Shown here: piece after piece, positions 44,149-51,818 of the stretch
How the letters are laid out: every line of letters begins with the position of its first letter
Numbering within the stretch: the first letter of the stretch is position 1
Source: Pseudomonas parafulva
Lineage (GTDB): Bacteria > Pseudomonadota > Gammaproteobacteria > Pseudomonadales > Pseudomonadaceae
DNA length: 64,000 nt
Reading direction: 5' to 3'
Assembly: GCF_002021815.1 (NCBI RefSeq)
Contig: NZ_CP019952.1
Location: 2,325,001 to 2,389,000 of the forward strand
The notes under the pieces: generated by a model
What the model was told of the DNA's origin: nothing
What the model saw: the letters and a program-made list of their open reading frames with translations, nothing else
Databases searched by the model: none
Translations under genes and position numbers: made by a program

Positions 44149-45447
44149 TTATGAAGTGGCTTTCAAGACGGTCGCGCTGGGCCATTCCAGACTCTGGACC
44201 AACGCCCGCAATCGCTGCTTGTCCTCTTCCAATGATAATGCCTCCTCGGCCCGCTTGAGCAACAAATCCACATGCGCGATGCATGCTTGGCCAAAACGAT
44301 CAGGCGCGATGCGGGCCAGGCTCGCCAGGGCCTTTACCAAGCGGATGTCCACTTCCAGCAAGCCGGCACCGTCCCGTGCAATCAGGGTGAAGAAGTCATC
44401 GAACATGTCGTCGACCGTCAAACCGCGCACATGCACGTTCTGAAACTGGCCATCGGTCGTTGTATCCGGCGCTTGCCGTGCCCATGTGGAAAAGCAGCGT
44501 ACCCCACGGCCTATAACGTCGATGACCGTGCCAGAGTCATTGGTGGCGGGAGACAATGCGCGGGATGCAATCTCTGCCAGCACCGAGAGCCCGAAGCGCG
44601 GGTCCTGGCCATAGGTGCGCCGTGCACCGAGGGTCACTGCAGCCAGAATCTCAGCTTCAAGTTCTGCGGTATTGCCTGCCTGAACGCTGCACACGGCGCG
44701 CCCCAGCACCGTACCGTGATGCACGAAGCTACCCGGCAGCACTTCCAGGTAGATCACGGCATTGTACTTGTCGGCTGCGTGGGCGAGGGCGCTGACATCG
44801 ACGTGTTGTACATAACCGATGTCATCGCAGGGAATCGGCACTGCGTCCGGGTCAACCTGCGTAGCATCCGTGTAGGGTTGTGCCCCCAGGTAAGGCCACT
44901 GCGCACGGCGCTTGAGCGCTGCAAGAGCCGCGTCCTCCACGCGGTCGATGGTTTCCCCGACGCGGCCAAGTTTGGACAAGTGATCAATCCAGCGCAGCAG
45001 GGTGTACACGATCAGTACAATCATCACCAAGGTCACTGCAAACAACACTACACGGCCCTGAGCGCCATAAATGCCCGTACTCAGGGCGATGATGCCCACC
45101 AGGCTGAACAGAAAAGAGCCAATAAACGTCGCCAGGGCGTTCTGAGTCGTGGCGTCCTCCATTACCAGGCTGGTCGCGCGAGGTGTCACGCCACTGCTGG
45201 CGGCGCTGTAGGCCGATACCATGGTGCTGAGCGAAAACGTGGTCACCGCCAGCATGCTGGAGGCAATGATGCCCAGGATCTTGTCGACCGAGTCCGCCCC
45301 GACTTTCGCCGGCAACGATGCCGGCACCATGTCGCGCAAGGCAATGGCCAGCAGCGCGGTGAGTACACCGATCAGGGAAAACAGGCTGGCGCGAAACCAT
45401 AGCCTTTTCGTCGTTTGCGCAAGTGCCCAACGCCAGCGAGCGATCAT
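44149..45447 (-). CDS. DUF2254 membrane protein
   Basis: A 432-aa protein. Four TM segments in the first 150 residues (RASLFSLIGVLTALLAIAL; IIASSMLAVTTFSLSTMV; FIGSFLFSLVGIIAL; VTLVMIVLIVYTLL) and a large soluble C-terminal domain with GYVQHVDV and SRALSPATNDSGT, matching DUF2254. The function is unknown. ATG at 45447; an upstream in-frame TTG is rejected. The 240 bp to the divergent small gene contain no further gene. Confidence 0.88.
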   Translation of the reverse strand: MIARWRWALAQTTKRLWFRASLFSLIGVLTALLAIALRDMVPASLPAKVGADSVDKILGIIASSMLAVTTFSLSTMVSAYSAASSGVTPRATSLVMEDATTQNALATFIGSFLFSLVGIIALSTGIYGAQGRVVLFAVTLVMIVLIVYTLLRWIDHLSKLGRVGETIDRVEDAALAALKRRAQWPYLGAQPYTDATQVDPDAVPIPCDDIGYVQHVDVSALAHAADKYNAVIYLEVLPGSFVHHGTVLGRAVCSVQAGNTAELEAEILAAVTLGARRTYGQDPRFGLSVLAEIASRALSPATNDSGTVIDVIGRGVRCFSTWARQAPDTTTDGQFQNVHVRGLTVDDMFDDFFTLIARDGAGLLEVDIRLVKALASLARIAPDRFGQACIAHVDLLLKRAEEALSLEEDKQRLRALVQSLEWPSATVLKATS

Positions 45448-45687
45448 GGTGGTCAATCTTCCTCAGTAGGTAGGCCGCGTGCAGGATGAAGCACTGCGGC
45501 ATCGCCACGATTGAGTTCAAGTGGGTGCAGATAGTTTCGCGACCCGTGTTCGGGTTTTGCAAACGAGACGGAACGACGGCAGCGCTGCGGTATCCTTATA
45601 CAAGGCGCTAGATTTGTATAAGTGCGAGCGCTCGACGTTATCCATCAAGCCCGATGCAGGCAGCGCCTGCCGGATGGAGTATTAGCC

Positions 45688-45993
45688 ATGAACCTAGAGC
45701 AACTGAAGCAACTGGCCACTGCCGGCACCGTCAACGAACTCGAACTGCTGTCGCTCGAAGGCGGTTTTTACGTACTGCGTGCGTTGACGGCCGACGGTCC
45801 GCAGACGTTCAGCGATGCCCAGGGGCAGGCGGTGCGCCTGCGGTCGATGACGGAGCTGCGCGAGCTACTGGCCGATGTGCCGCCTGTGCCATGCATGCTG
45901 GTGCAGCATGTGGTGCATGACGAGATGTGCGGCCAGCGCGATGGTCCCCTGGCGCCGCTGCGCGTCCCCGTGACCCTGGCAGAGCAGTGGTAG
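45688..45993 (+). CDS. DUF6482-type small protein
   Basis: A 101-aa protein starting MNLEQLKQLATAGTVNELELLSLEGGFYVLRA, similar to Pseudomonas proteins of the DUF6482 type as I recall them. The ATG at 45688 has GGAG about 10 nt upstream. Soluble, no motif of known function. Its stop overlaps the start of the next gene. Confidence 0.7.
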   Translation: MNLEQLKQLATAGTVNELELLSLEGGFYVLRALTADGPQTFSDAQGQAVRLRSMTELRELLADVPPVPCMLVQHVVHDEMCGQRDGPLAPLRVPVTLAEQW

Positions 45994-46364
45994 CTCAGTC
46001 GGTGCAAACGATAGACCAGAGCCGCCTGCAAGCCTGGCAAGCCCTGTCGCAGTTCTTTCTGGACACCGAACTGACAGAGTCGAGCCTGGCGTGGGTGGCT
46101 AGGGCCGTGGCCCAGAGCCCCTACACGCTTGATCAATTGCACAGCATCCTGTGGCATGAACTATACCCGGCATTGCATTGGAACCTCAGGTCCGTGGCCG
46201 GTGAGTGGGCAGGCTGGACGGATGAGTTCTTGACCGAGCACGTTAAGGTGCGGCCGTTCGAGCCGGCAGTTGCGCGCTGCGGGGCGGTGGGTGATGAGAT
46301 CGCACAGTGCTGGGAACGGACGGTAGCAAAGCTTTCCGTACAGGGGCTAGGCCGCGCCGAGTAA
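45987..46364 (+). CDS. DUF7079-type small protein
   Basis: A protein of about 125 aa, rich in Trp (WQALSQFFLDTELTESSLAWVARAV, YTLDQLHSILWHELYPAL, SVAGEWAGWTDEFL). This recalls the DUF7079 family. No ATG is available near the conserved start. A GTG at 45987 overlapping the stop of the previous gene gives a coupled start; another GTG lies at 46002. Its 3' end overlaps the next, convergent gene. Confidence 0.65.
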   Translation: MVAQSVQTIDQSRLQAWQALSQFFLDTELTESSLAWVARAVAQSPYTLDQLHSILWHELYPALHWNLRSVAGEWAGWTDEFLTEHVKVRPFEPAVARCGAVGDEIAQCWERTVAKLSVQGLGRAE

Positions 46365-46748
46365 CCGCAGCAACTGGGCGTGCTCCCAAGTGCTCATCAA
46401 CGCAACCGGGTCGGTGCCGTAGTGGTGATGGGTGTTTAACGCGTAAACACGGCCGTCGGGGCTGAAACAGCTGATGAGGTGATCTAACGCGCCGGCTTCA
46501 TTGCGCAAGGTGAGTATCCAGCCGTCTGCTTGCACGGTCATGGATCCACAGGCTATTTCTGTCCAGCTTGGTTCGCTTACGCGCTGTAAGTTCCGGATCC
46601 CGAGGGCGATATCGCGCAATATCTGGTAGACCTCACGAGTTGCCAGGGAAGGTGTTGTCACGCTGATGGTCCGTACTCGATTGGGTTGCAAGTCAGTTAG
46701 CCCATGGCACTTGAGCCAGCCATTAGGCTCAGAGACTACAACACCCAT
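46347..46748 (-). CDS. DUF7693-type small protein
   Basis: A 133-aa protein. LATREVYQILRDIALGIRNLQRV and a C-terminal YGTDPVALMSTWEHAQLLRLL recall the Pseudomonas DUF7693 family. No catalytic motif. Divergent from a small gene that is interrupted by the mobile element, 52 bp away. Confidence 0.7.
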   Translation of the reverse strand: MGVVVSEPNGWLKCHGLTDLQPNRVRTISVTTPSLATREVYQILRDIALGIRNLQRVSEPSWTEIACGSMTVQADGWILTLRNEAGALDHLISCFSPDGRVYALNTHHHYGTDPVALMSTWEHAQLLRLLGAA

Positions 46749-46800
46749 TATGTGCGCGTGGCCGTTTTTTGATAGCCTCCTATCGTTCTGGAGGAATTGT

Positions 46801-46981
46801 ATGACAGCCGATAGCCGATCAAAACTTGCCGCCCGCTATGGTACCGAAGAGGTATCGCCGCTCACCCAATGCAATGCAGTGATCGAGCAGTTGCTCGACC
46901 ATCGCAGCATAGGCAGACGGTACTTGGATGGCGGCTGCCGCTTGGTCTGCCCACGCTGCAGTTTGTCAACCGAAGGTACTA
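46801..46981 (+). pseudogene. Small Cys-containing gene interrupted by the IS/composite element
   Basis: ATG at 46801 with GGAGG 7 nt upstream. It encodes 60 codons (MTADSRSKLAARYG to CRLVCPRCSLSTEGT) before the IS begins at 46982. CxxC...CPRC suggests zinc binding. The open frame otherwise runs into IS sequence. Joining 46981 to 54964 restores 12 further codons (SPITRVAIYHHA) and a stop, so the original protein was probably 72 aa. Confidence 0.6.
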
Positions 46982-47928
46982 GGCTCTGTCTGAAATCCCA
47001 AGAAACTGAAATGTGGCCCCGGAACAGCCCGGGTTCGGTACAGTCGCCGACCATCAACGGAAAGGAATTCTGTGATGGCAAAGCGTTATGAGCTCTCTGA
47101 TGAAGCGTGGGAGGTGGTCGCCGACCTCTTTACGGCAGTCCACGTCAGGGGCAGGCCCCGCAGCAGTGATCGCTTGATGCTCGATGGTGTTCTCTGGGTG
47201 CTCTGCTCAGGAGCAGCCTGGCGAGATATGCCCGAGCGTTTCGGGTCTTGGGCGACTGTCTATCACCGCTTCCGAGTCTGGCGAAACCGCGGAACGTTCG
47301 ATCAGATGCTCAGACGATTGCACCTCAGACTCAATGACAAAGGCTTGATTGATCCCCACACCTGGATGATCGATTCGACCGCTGTTAGAGCAACCCGTGC
47401 TTCATCTGGAGCGCGGAAAAAAGGGGGCCTGACGAGCCTGCCGATCACGCTCTAGGCCGAAGTCGTGGCGGCCTGAGAACCAAAATCCACATGCTCTGCG
47501 ACGCCAGCGGGATACCGTTGCGCTTTCTCCTCTCTGGCGGTCAAGCCAGTGACATCAGCTACGCCCAACCACTGCTGAACGAGGTCAGCATTCCATCGAG
47601 CCGACGTGGCCGCCCGCGCAAGCGCTGTAAGTGGCTACTTGCCGACAAGGGCTACGACGCCGAAGCGCTACGCCGCTACTGCGACCAATATCGAATGCAG
47701 CCCGTCATCCCGTTGCGCTCGATGAAGCGCAAGCCCAAGCCTGGCTTACCCAGACTGTTCGACCGGCCCAAATACCGACAGCGCAACATCATTGAACGCA
47801 TGTTTGGCTGGTTGAAAGAGAACCGCCGGATCGTCACGCGCTTCGACAAGCTCGCAAAAAGTTACGCCGCGATGGTTTCGCTGGCTTGTGTCCTGCGGTG
47901 TATGCGACGGCTTTTTTCAGACAGAGCC
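46982..47928 (+). mobile_element. IS5-family (IS427-like) insertion sequence, copy 1
   Basis: 947 bp, terminal inverted repeats GGCTCTGTCTGAAA / TTTCAGACAGAGCC, two overlapping transposase frames with an A6G5 slippery site. Left flank CTA; right flank TCG, so no target duplication matches across this copy. Confidence 0.92.
47075..47455 (+). CDS. IS5-family transposase, orfA (copy 1)
   Basis: The 126-aa N-terminal half of a DDE transposase (MAKRYELSDEAWEVVADLF; GAAWRDMPERFG; IDSTAVRA supplies the first catalytic Asp). AAAGGA precedes the start. A run of six A and five G at 47417-47427 lets a -1 frameshift (A-AAA-AAG) fuse it to orfB. Differs from copy 2 by a few substitutions (for example YHRFRV versus YYRFRV). 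Confidence 0.9.
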   Translation: MAKRYELSDEAWEVVADLFTAVHVRGRPRSSDRLMLDGVLWVLCSGAAWRDMPERFGSWATVYHRFRVWRNRGTFDQMLRRLHLRLNDKGLIDPHTWMIDSTAVRATRASSGARKKGGLTSLPITL

Positions 47929-48024
47929 TCGTGCTGGGGCAGGGAAATGCGCTCCGCCAGAGGCTGGCTTGGCTGGGCTTCGCAGATACCTGTCACCGCT
48001 GCCGCAATATGGCTGAGGCATTAG
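47491..48024 (+). CDS. IS5-family transposase, orfB (copy 1), reading out of the element
   Basis: The C-terminal half with LLADKGYDAE (second Asp) and RNIIERMFGWLKENRRI (catalytic Glu), expressed by -1 frameshifting from orfA. The first internal ATG is at 47491, but the frame opens earlier, at the slippery site. The IS does not encode its own stop. In copy 2 the stop TAG comes from the target, while here the flank is TCG and translation runs 32 codons into the neighbouring locus. Activity of the extended product is uncertain. Confidence 0.8.
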   Translation: MLCDASGIPLRFLLSGGQASDISYAQPLLNEVSIPSSRRGRPRKRCKWLLADKGYDAEALRRYCDQYRMQPVIPLRSMKRKPKPGLPRLFDRPKYRQRNIIERMFGWLKENRRIVTRFDKLAKSYAAMVSLACVLRCMRRLFSDRASCWGREMRSARGWLGWASQIPVTAAAIWLRH

Positions 48025-49721
48025 TCGGGCTCGCATGTGCCTTGGCTACCAATGCCCCGGTGAGCAAGGCCGACCTCTGGCAAGAGGTTCATGCGGCAAT
48101 CCGCGTTCTGCGTGACCTTGGGCTATTCCAAATAGCACGTGGTTTTCTGCCAACACTAAAAAAGCTAGCGGGCGATCTAGGGCTCGATGCGGAGAACGAT
48201 CCTCGAATCGTAGCAATTGAAATGAGCCTTCGGCTAATGGAGGTCGGCAGCAGCCAGAATGACGAAATCGCAGCGATTGTGAGTGGGTTGTCTAACGGTT
48301 GTGAACGCGCCATGACTGACCGAAGCTTACTACTCCCGTTGGTAGTCATGTTGGGGCAGGCGGTTCAGAAAGCCAAAGCAGCAGCTGTACAGGTAGACGA
48401 AAGCACTCTCGACCTGCTGAAGGCCGGGCTCGCGTTATTAGGACGGCAGGCTTCTCAATTGGTGGAAACTGTCTCATCTGACGCGCCATCTGCGGCGGAC
48501 GTTACCGCAATGTTCAATCAAGTGCAGCGAGCGCTCTATGCAGCAGATGCCGCCGGTGATTTTGACATTGTTGGAGTGGCGGCTCGTCGACTATTGAACG
48601 ACCAAGTTGGACGACCTGCCTCTGCGGAGGACAAAGCGCTAGCCGTCGAGCTTCTCGCGGATCACGCTGTTGCATTGCCAGCGCACCCGCCTGCTATGGA
48701 AGTTGGTTGGCCAGCCCACTATGCGAAGTCGCTTAACAGCGCGGGCCTAGATGTGGTTTTTCTGGGGCTGGACAGTGCCGGCGAGCTGGTCGTAACCCAC
48801 GCTTCCAACGGACACGTTCAGTTCATTGAGCAACCTCGGCATGACCGTTCCTTCCGTTTGCGGATGCTAGCGTGGCTGGAGGACTATCCGCGCCAATATG
48901 GCTATGTTGATGCGGCGGATGGAGACAACGAGTTCTTTATCACGATGGAGCGGTTAGATGTGCGGCTTCCTGCCCCCGCATCGCTTTTGGTGATAGCAGA
49001 ACCGATGTTGCAGCAATTGACCGTGAACCTCGGGCTAGTGACGCCTGAGGATGAGGGATTCCCATATTTCTTGGGCACTACGACAGCGGTAGGGATAACG
49101 CCTTCGCTTACCTGGCTCTCAATGGCTAGGACCAGTATGCGCAGCGGCAAAAGAGCTTGGATCTCTTCTCAAGAAGGCCCTGAGGCAAATGGTACGCTGG
49201 GCAAGGCGCTTGAAAGACTTGGTGGCACCTTCGAAGACTTCGGATTCACCGTCGACACTGGGCGGCGACTTCCACCTGACTTGTCTGATGCTGGGCTTGC
49301 AGTGGTTACGGCGCATGGCGGGCTGACTGCAGAGGGACGGTACATCCATAGTATTCGGGATGAAGATAGCCTCTTCGAGGCGCCTATAGCACTCGCCGCT
49401 GCACTTGCAGGGGTTGAGGTGGTGATTCTTTTCGTATGCAGCGGAGGCCGAATTGACAAACACCCTTGGGGAAATACAACTGTAGGTCTGCCCAAGCTAC
49501 TTTTGGACAAAGGGTGCAGAGTGGTTATCGCTTCGCCTTGGCCGCTGGACGTAAAAGTGACCTACAACTGGCTTGAGCCATTCCTTCGAGAGTGGGAAGC
49601 AGGCTCGACAGTTCTCCATGCGACAAAAAGGGCCAACGAGGAGGTCGCCCGTAGGCTCGGAGAGCGTCCGCAATATTCGCTTGGAATGACTGCATATGGA
49701 GATGTTTTGCTTACTAAATGA
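48009..49721 (+). CDS. CHAT-domain (caspase-like) protease, 5'-truncated by the IS
   Basis: About 570 aa remain. The N-terminal part is helical and repeat-like (ALADAGL/ATNAPV, LGLFQIARGFLPTLKKLAGDLG), as in TPR- or repeat-CHAT proteins. The C-terminal CHAT domain has the catalytic dyad: His436 in LAVVTAHGGL and Cys477 in ILFVCSGGRID, counted from the ATG at 48009. The same frame is open back into the IS (TTG at 47886), so the true start and N-terminus are lost. Base composition is visibly less GC-rich than the flanking chromosome. CHAT proteases act in several antiphage and cell-death systems; no partner gene remains here. Confidence 0.8.
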   Translation: MAEALVGLACALATNAPVSKADLWQEVHAAIRVLRDLGLFQIARGFLPTLKKLAGDLGLDAENDPRIVAIEMSLRLMEVGSSQNDEIAAIVSGLSNGCERAMTDRSLLLPLVVMLGQAVQKAKAAAVQVDESTLDLLKAGLALLGRQASQLVETVSSDAPSAADVTAMFNQVQRALYAADAAGDFDIVGVAARRLLNDQVGRPASAEDKALAVELLADHAVALPAHPPAMEVGWPAHYAKSLNSAGLDVVFLGLDSAGELVVTHASNGHVQFIEQPRHDRSFRLRMLAWLEDYPRQYGYVDAADGDNEFFITMERLDVRLPAPASLLVIAEPMLQQLTVNLGLVTPEDEGFPYFLGTTTAVGITPSLTWLSMARTSMRSGKRAWISSQEGPEANGTLGKALERLGGTFEDFGFTVDTGRRLPPDLSDAGLAVVTAHGGLTAEGRYIHSIRDEDSLFEAPIALAAALAGVEVVILFVCSGGRIDKHPWGNTTVGLPKLLLDKGCRVVIASPWPLDVKVTYNWLEPFLREWEAGSTVLHATKRANEEVARRLGERPQYSLGMTAYGDVLLTK

Positions 49722-49869
49722 ACGACTAGGCGGGGTCTAGGTATGGCGTTATCGCCTAGTGGGGGGAGTCTGGCTGGCACTGGCTTGAGGTGAATGGCAG
49801 CTTCTGGCCGTTTGCTGCCCTCCACGAACGTACGCTTTGGGTCGATAGCGGCCTGTCACGTACGGCAGC

Positions 49870-49892
49870 TTTCGACCCATAGCGGTCGTTCG
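49870..49892 (+). repeat. Dispersed intergenic repeat, copy a
   Basis: TTTCGACCCATAGCGG... is 20/23 identical to the complement of 53904-53926. It lies in a 265-bp gene-free gap (49722-49986) with another related GGGTCGATAGCGGCC arm at about 49839. Confidence 0.55.
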
Positions 49893-49986
49893 GAAAGGGC
49901 AGCAATTGGCCTAAAGCAGACGGTACGCGATAGGAGCGAGGTGCCGTCTCCGAAGTATTACCTCTCCAGGCCGAGTCACTACGTCA

Positions 49987-50436
49987 TCAAGCCCTAGCCG
50001 CAGGTTTGAGTCGGAAGCTGACGCCCATACGGTTGAACGCATTCATTGCGGCAATCGCCGCTGTCAGGTCAACAAGATCCTTTTGTGCAAACATCGCCGA
50101 TGCGGCTGCATAAGCTTCGTCGGATACCTGTGTCTCGCTTACCCTGGTGACTTCTTCCGCCCAAGCCAGTGCTGAGCGCTCCTGATCCGCAAACAAATAT
50201 TGCGCTTCATGCCATACCGGTACTAACAGCACCTTGTCCACTGACATACCTGCTTTGATCAGATCGCGTGAGTGAAGATCAATGCAATGAGCGCAGCCAT
50301 TGATTTGAGACACTCTGAGAAACACGAGGTGGATCAACGAGGCTGGCAAATTTGTCGCGGTGGTCACGAAATGATGCAGGCCGCCGAGGGCCTTAGCTGC
50401 ACCAGGCGAAGCTTCAAACCAATTGAGACGATTCAT
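49987..50436 (-). CDS. Carboxymuconolactone decarboxylase / AhpD-family protein 1
   Basis: A 149-aa all-helical protein with the redox pair in INGCAHCIDLH (Cys48, Cys51, His55), the AhpD-type alkylhydroperoxidase signature. Ends with FNRMGVSFRLKP. Likely a peroxidase or electrophile-detoxifying enzyme in the cytoplasm. ATG at 50436 chosen because AAGGA lies upstream. It shares the motif positions and an upstream 14-mer with the second AhpD gene in the same cargo. Confidence 0.88.
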   Translation of the reverse strand: MNRLNWFEASPGAAKALGGLHHFVTTATNLPASLIHLVFLRVSQINGCAHCIDLHSRDLIKAGMSVDKVLLVPVWHEAQYLFADQERSALAWAEEVTRVSETQVSDEAYAAASAMFAQKDLVDLTAAIAAMNAFNRMGVSFRLKPAARA

Positions 50437-50512
50437 GATTTCTTTTCCTTTGTATGAGCGATGAAGAGCGTGGCCGCTTGTTGGCATGCGGCCCAGTTGA
50501 GATGCAAATCTA

Positions 50513-50526
50513 AACGCTTGGAATAG
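50513..50526 (-). promoter_or_regulatory. 14-nt motif shared by both AhpD promoters (copy 1)
   Basis: AACGCTTGGAATAG on the plus strand, identical to 53774-53787. It lies 77 bp upstream of this gene's ATG and 49 bp upstream of the second AhpD gene's ATG. Confidence 0.55.
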
Positions 50527-50547
50527 ATGTCGGCCCTGAAGCGGACT

Positions 50548-51213
50548 TTAGACTTGATCCACTCGACAGCTATGCCTAACAAAGTACGCCTGCACATCAC
50601 CGTACCCTGTTGCCCTTCCAGTATTCAGTGACTCCACTCCCTTGGCGGTACCCTCAACGGTGAAGTAATGCACCTGAGTGAGACCGATGGTGGCAAGGAC
50701 GGCGGACAGGTAGGGGCGCAGAAAGTCCGGCTGACGGGCCTGTGGGCCGCTGATGTAGCCCCCGCTAGCGATTGCGACGTAAACCGGACGATCCTTCAGA
50801 TTTCCGACTTTGCCTTTGGCGGTGACCACGAACGTTTTGCCCACGCGTACCACGTGGTCGATCCACATCTTGAGTGGAGCGGGAACGCTGTAGTTGTGCA
50901 TCGGCGTGGCAATCAGCAGTACGTCGCAGGCTTGCAGTTGGTCGATCAATTCGTTGGAACGGCTCAACGTACTGTCCCGCCCACTTGCCGTGACTACGCG
51001 CTGATTCGCTAATGCCTGGGCGTAAGGGGCATCGACTGGGGCCACGGTGTTGAGGTCTAAATCGGTCAACTGGATACCCCTTCTGCCGGCCTCGGTGGCA
51101 AAGGCGAACAGGATCTGCTGGGACAGCTTCAGACTTTCCGAAGCCTCTGCATTGGGGCTGGCGACCAGGCGAAGAATGCGCAAAGGAGCAAGTGGCTGTT
51201 GTGACGATGTCAT
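50548..51213 (-). CDS. FMN-dependent NADH-azoreductase / quinone reductase (AzoR family)
   Basis: A 221-aa flavodoxin-fold protein. LVASPNAEASESLKLSQQIL binds FMN phosphate, ATPMHNYSVPAPLKMWIDHVVRVGKTF is the AzoR hallmark, and VAIASGGYISG the second flavin loop. It reduces quinones or azo compounds by two-electron transfer. AAGGAGG lies upstream of the ATG. It is downstream of the GNAT gene by 30 bp, likely the same transcript. Confidence 0.88.
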   Translation of the reverse strand: MTSSQQPLAPLRILRLVASPNAEASESLKLSQQILFAFATEAGRRGIQLTDLDLNTVAPVDAPYAQALANQRVVTASGRDSTLSRSNELIDQLQACDVLLIATPMHNYSVPAPLKMWIDHVVRVGKTFVVTAKGKVGNLKDRPVYVAIASGGYISGPQARQPDFLRPYLSAVLATIGLTQVHYFTVEGTAKGVESLNTGRATGYGDVQAYFVRHSCRVDQV

Positions 51214-51243
51214 GAGGTTCGCCTCCTTGGATGTGCGTGCGGG

Positions 51244-51726
51244 TTATGGCGTATCGAACTGTTTCTGAAAGCGCAGTGCACCCGTCAACAGGCCTTCACG
51301 GAAGTAGAAACGTTGCGCGCGGGCGTTGGCCAAACCCGTGTCGAGCACAAGGCGTGCACAACCGCTGGCGCGCGCCAGTCGTTCCAAGGCTTGCAATAAG
51401 CGCGATCCCCACTGGCCACCCCGCTGAGCCTCGGCGGTTACAAGGTCATCGACATACAGGAATGCGCCGTAGACCAGGTTTTCCTGAAAGCGGTAACCAG
51501 CCAGTGCTACAAGAACGCCTGCGTCATAAGCGCCGATCAAGCGATAGCCTTCAAGGCGCATACGCTCGATGCGGCTGACGAAGTCGGCTTCGCTCATCAG
51601 ATGAGGGCGCAATTGCTGCATTACCGGGAATGCGCTGCACAGGTCATGGGTGCTGTCCAAGGGACGCAGGGCGGTGTCGGCCAGGTCGAGCACGCTGGGT
51701 ATGAAGTTGTGCAAAGGGAATTTCAT
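51244..51726 (-). CDS. GNAT acetyltransferase
   Basis: A 160-aa GNAT. Acetyl-CoA loop AEAQRGGQWGSRLLQAL near 95-112 and LVLDTGLANARAQRFYFREG. Start at the ATG 51726, with GAGGG eight nt upstream; an ATG five codons earlier lacks a site. Divergent from the MocR regulator over a 90-bp gap containing a candidate operator. Confidence 0.87.
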   Translation of the reverse strand: MKFPLHNFIPSVLDLADTALRPLDSTHDLCSAFPVMQQLRPHLMSEADFVSRIERMRLEGYRLIGAYDAGVLVALAGYRFQENLVYGAFLYVDDLVTAEAQRGGQWGSRLLQALERLARASGCARLVLDTGLANARAQRFYFREGLLTGALRFQKQFDTP

Positions 51727-51789
51727 GGTAGTTGCCCTCATCAGTAGGTGATGGCGCTATATTGGACTACCATTGACCCACTTGATTGA

Positions 51790-51818
51790 GCCAAGAAATG
51801 GGATATGAACTAGGCCAT
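51790..51818. promoter_or_regulatory. Candidate MocR operator, site 1
   Basis: GCCAAGA-N10-GAACTAGGCCAT between the GNAT and MocR genes, repeated exactly in layout at 53797-53825. GCCA half-sites recur in direct orientation 24 bp apart, the arrangement known for MocR/PdxR regulators. It abuts the MocR start codon. Confidence 0.6.

Noticed and set aside
44272-45402. Long plus-strand frame opposite the DUF2254 gene
   Set aside because: The minus-strand frame has membrane segments and family motifs. The opposite frame is His/Gln/Arg-rich noise.
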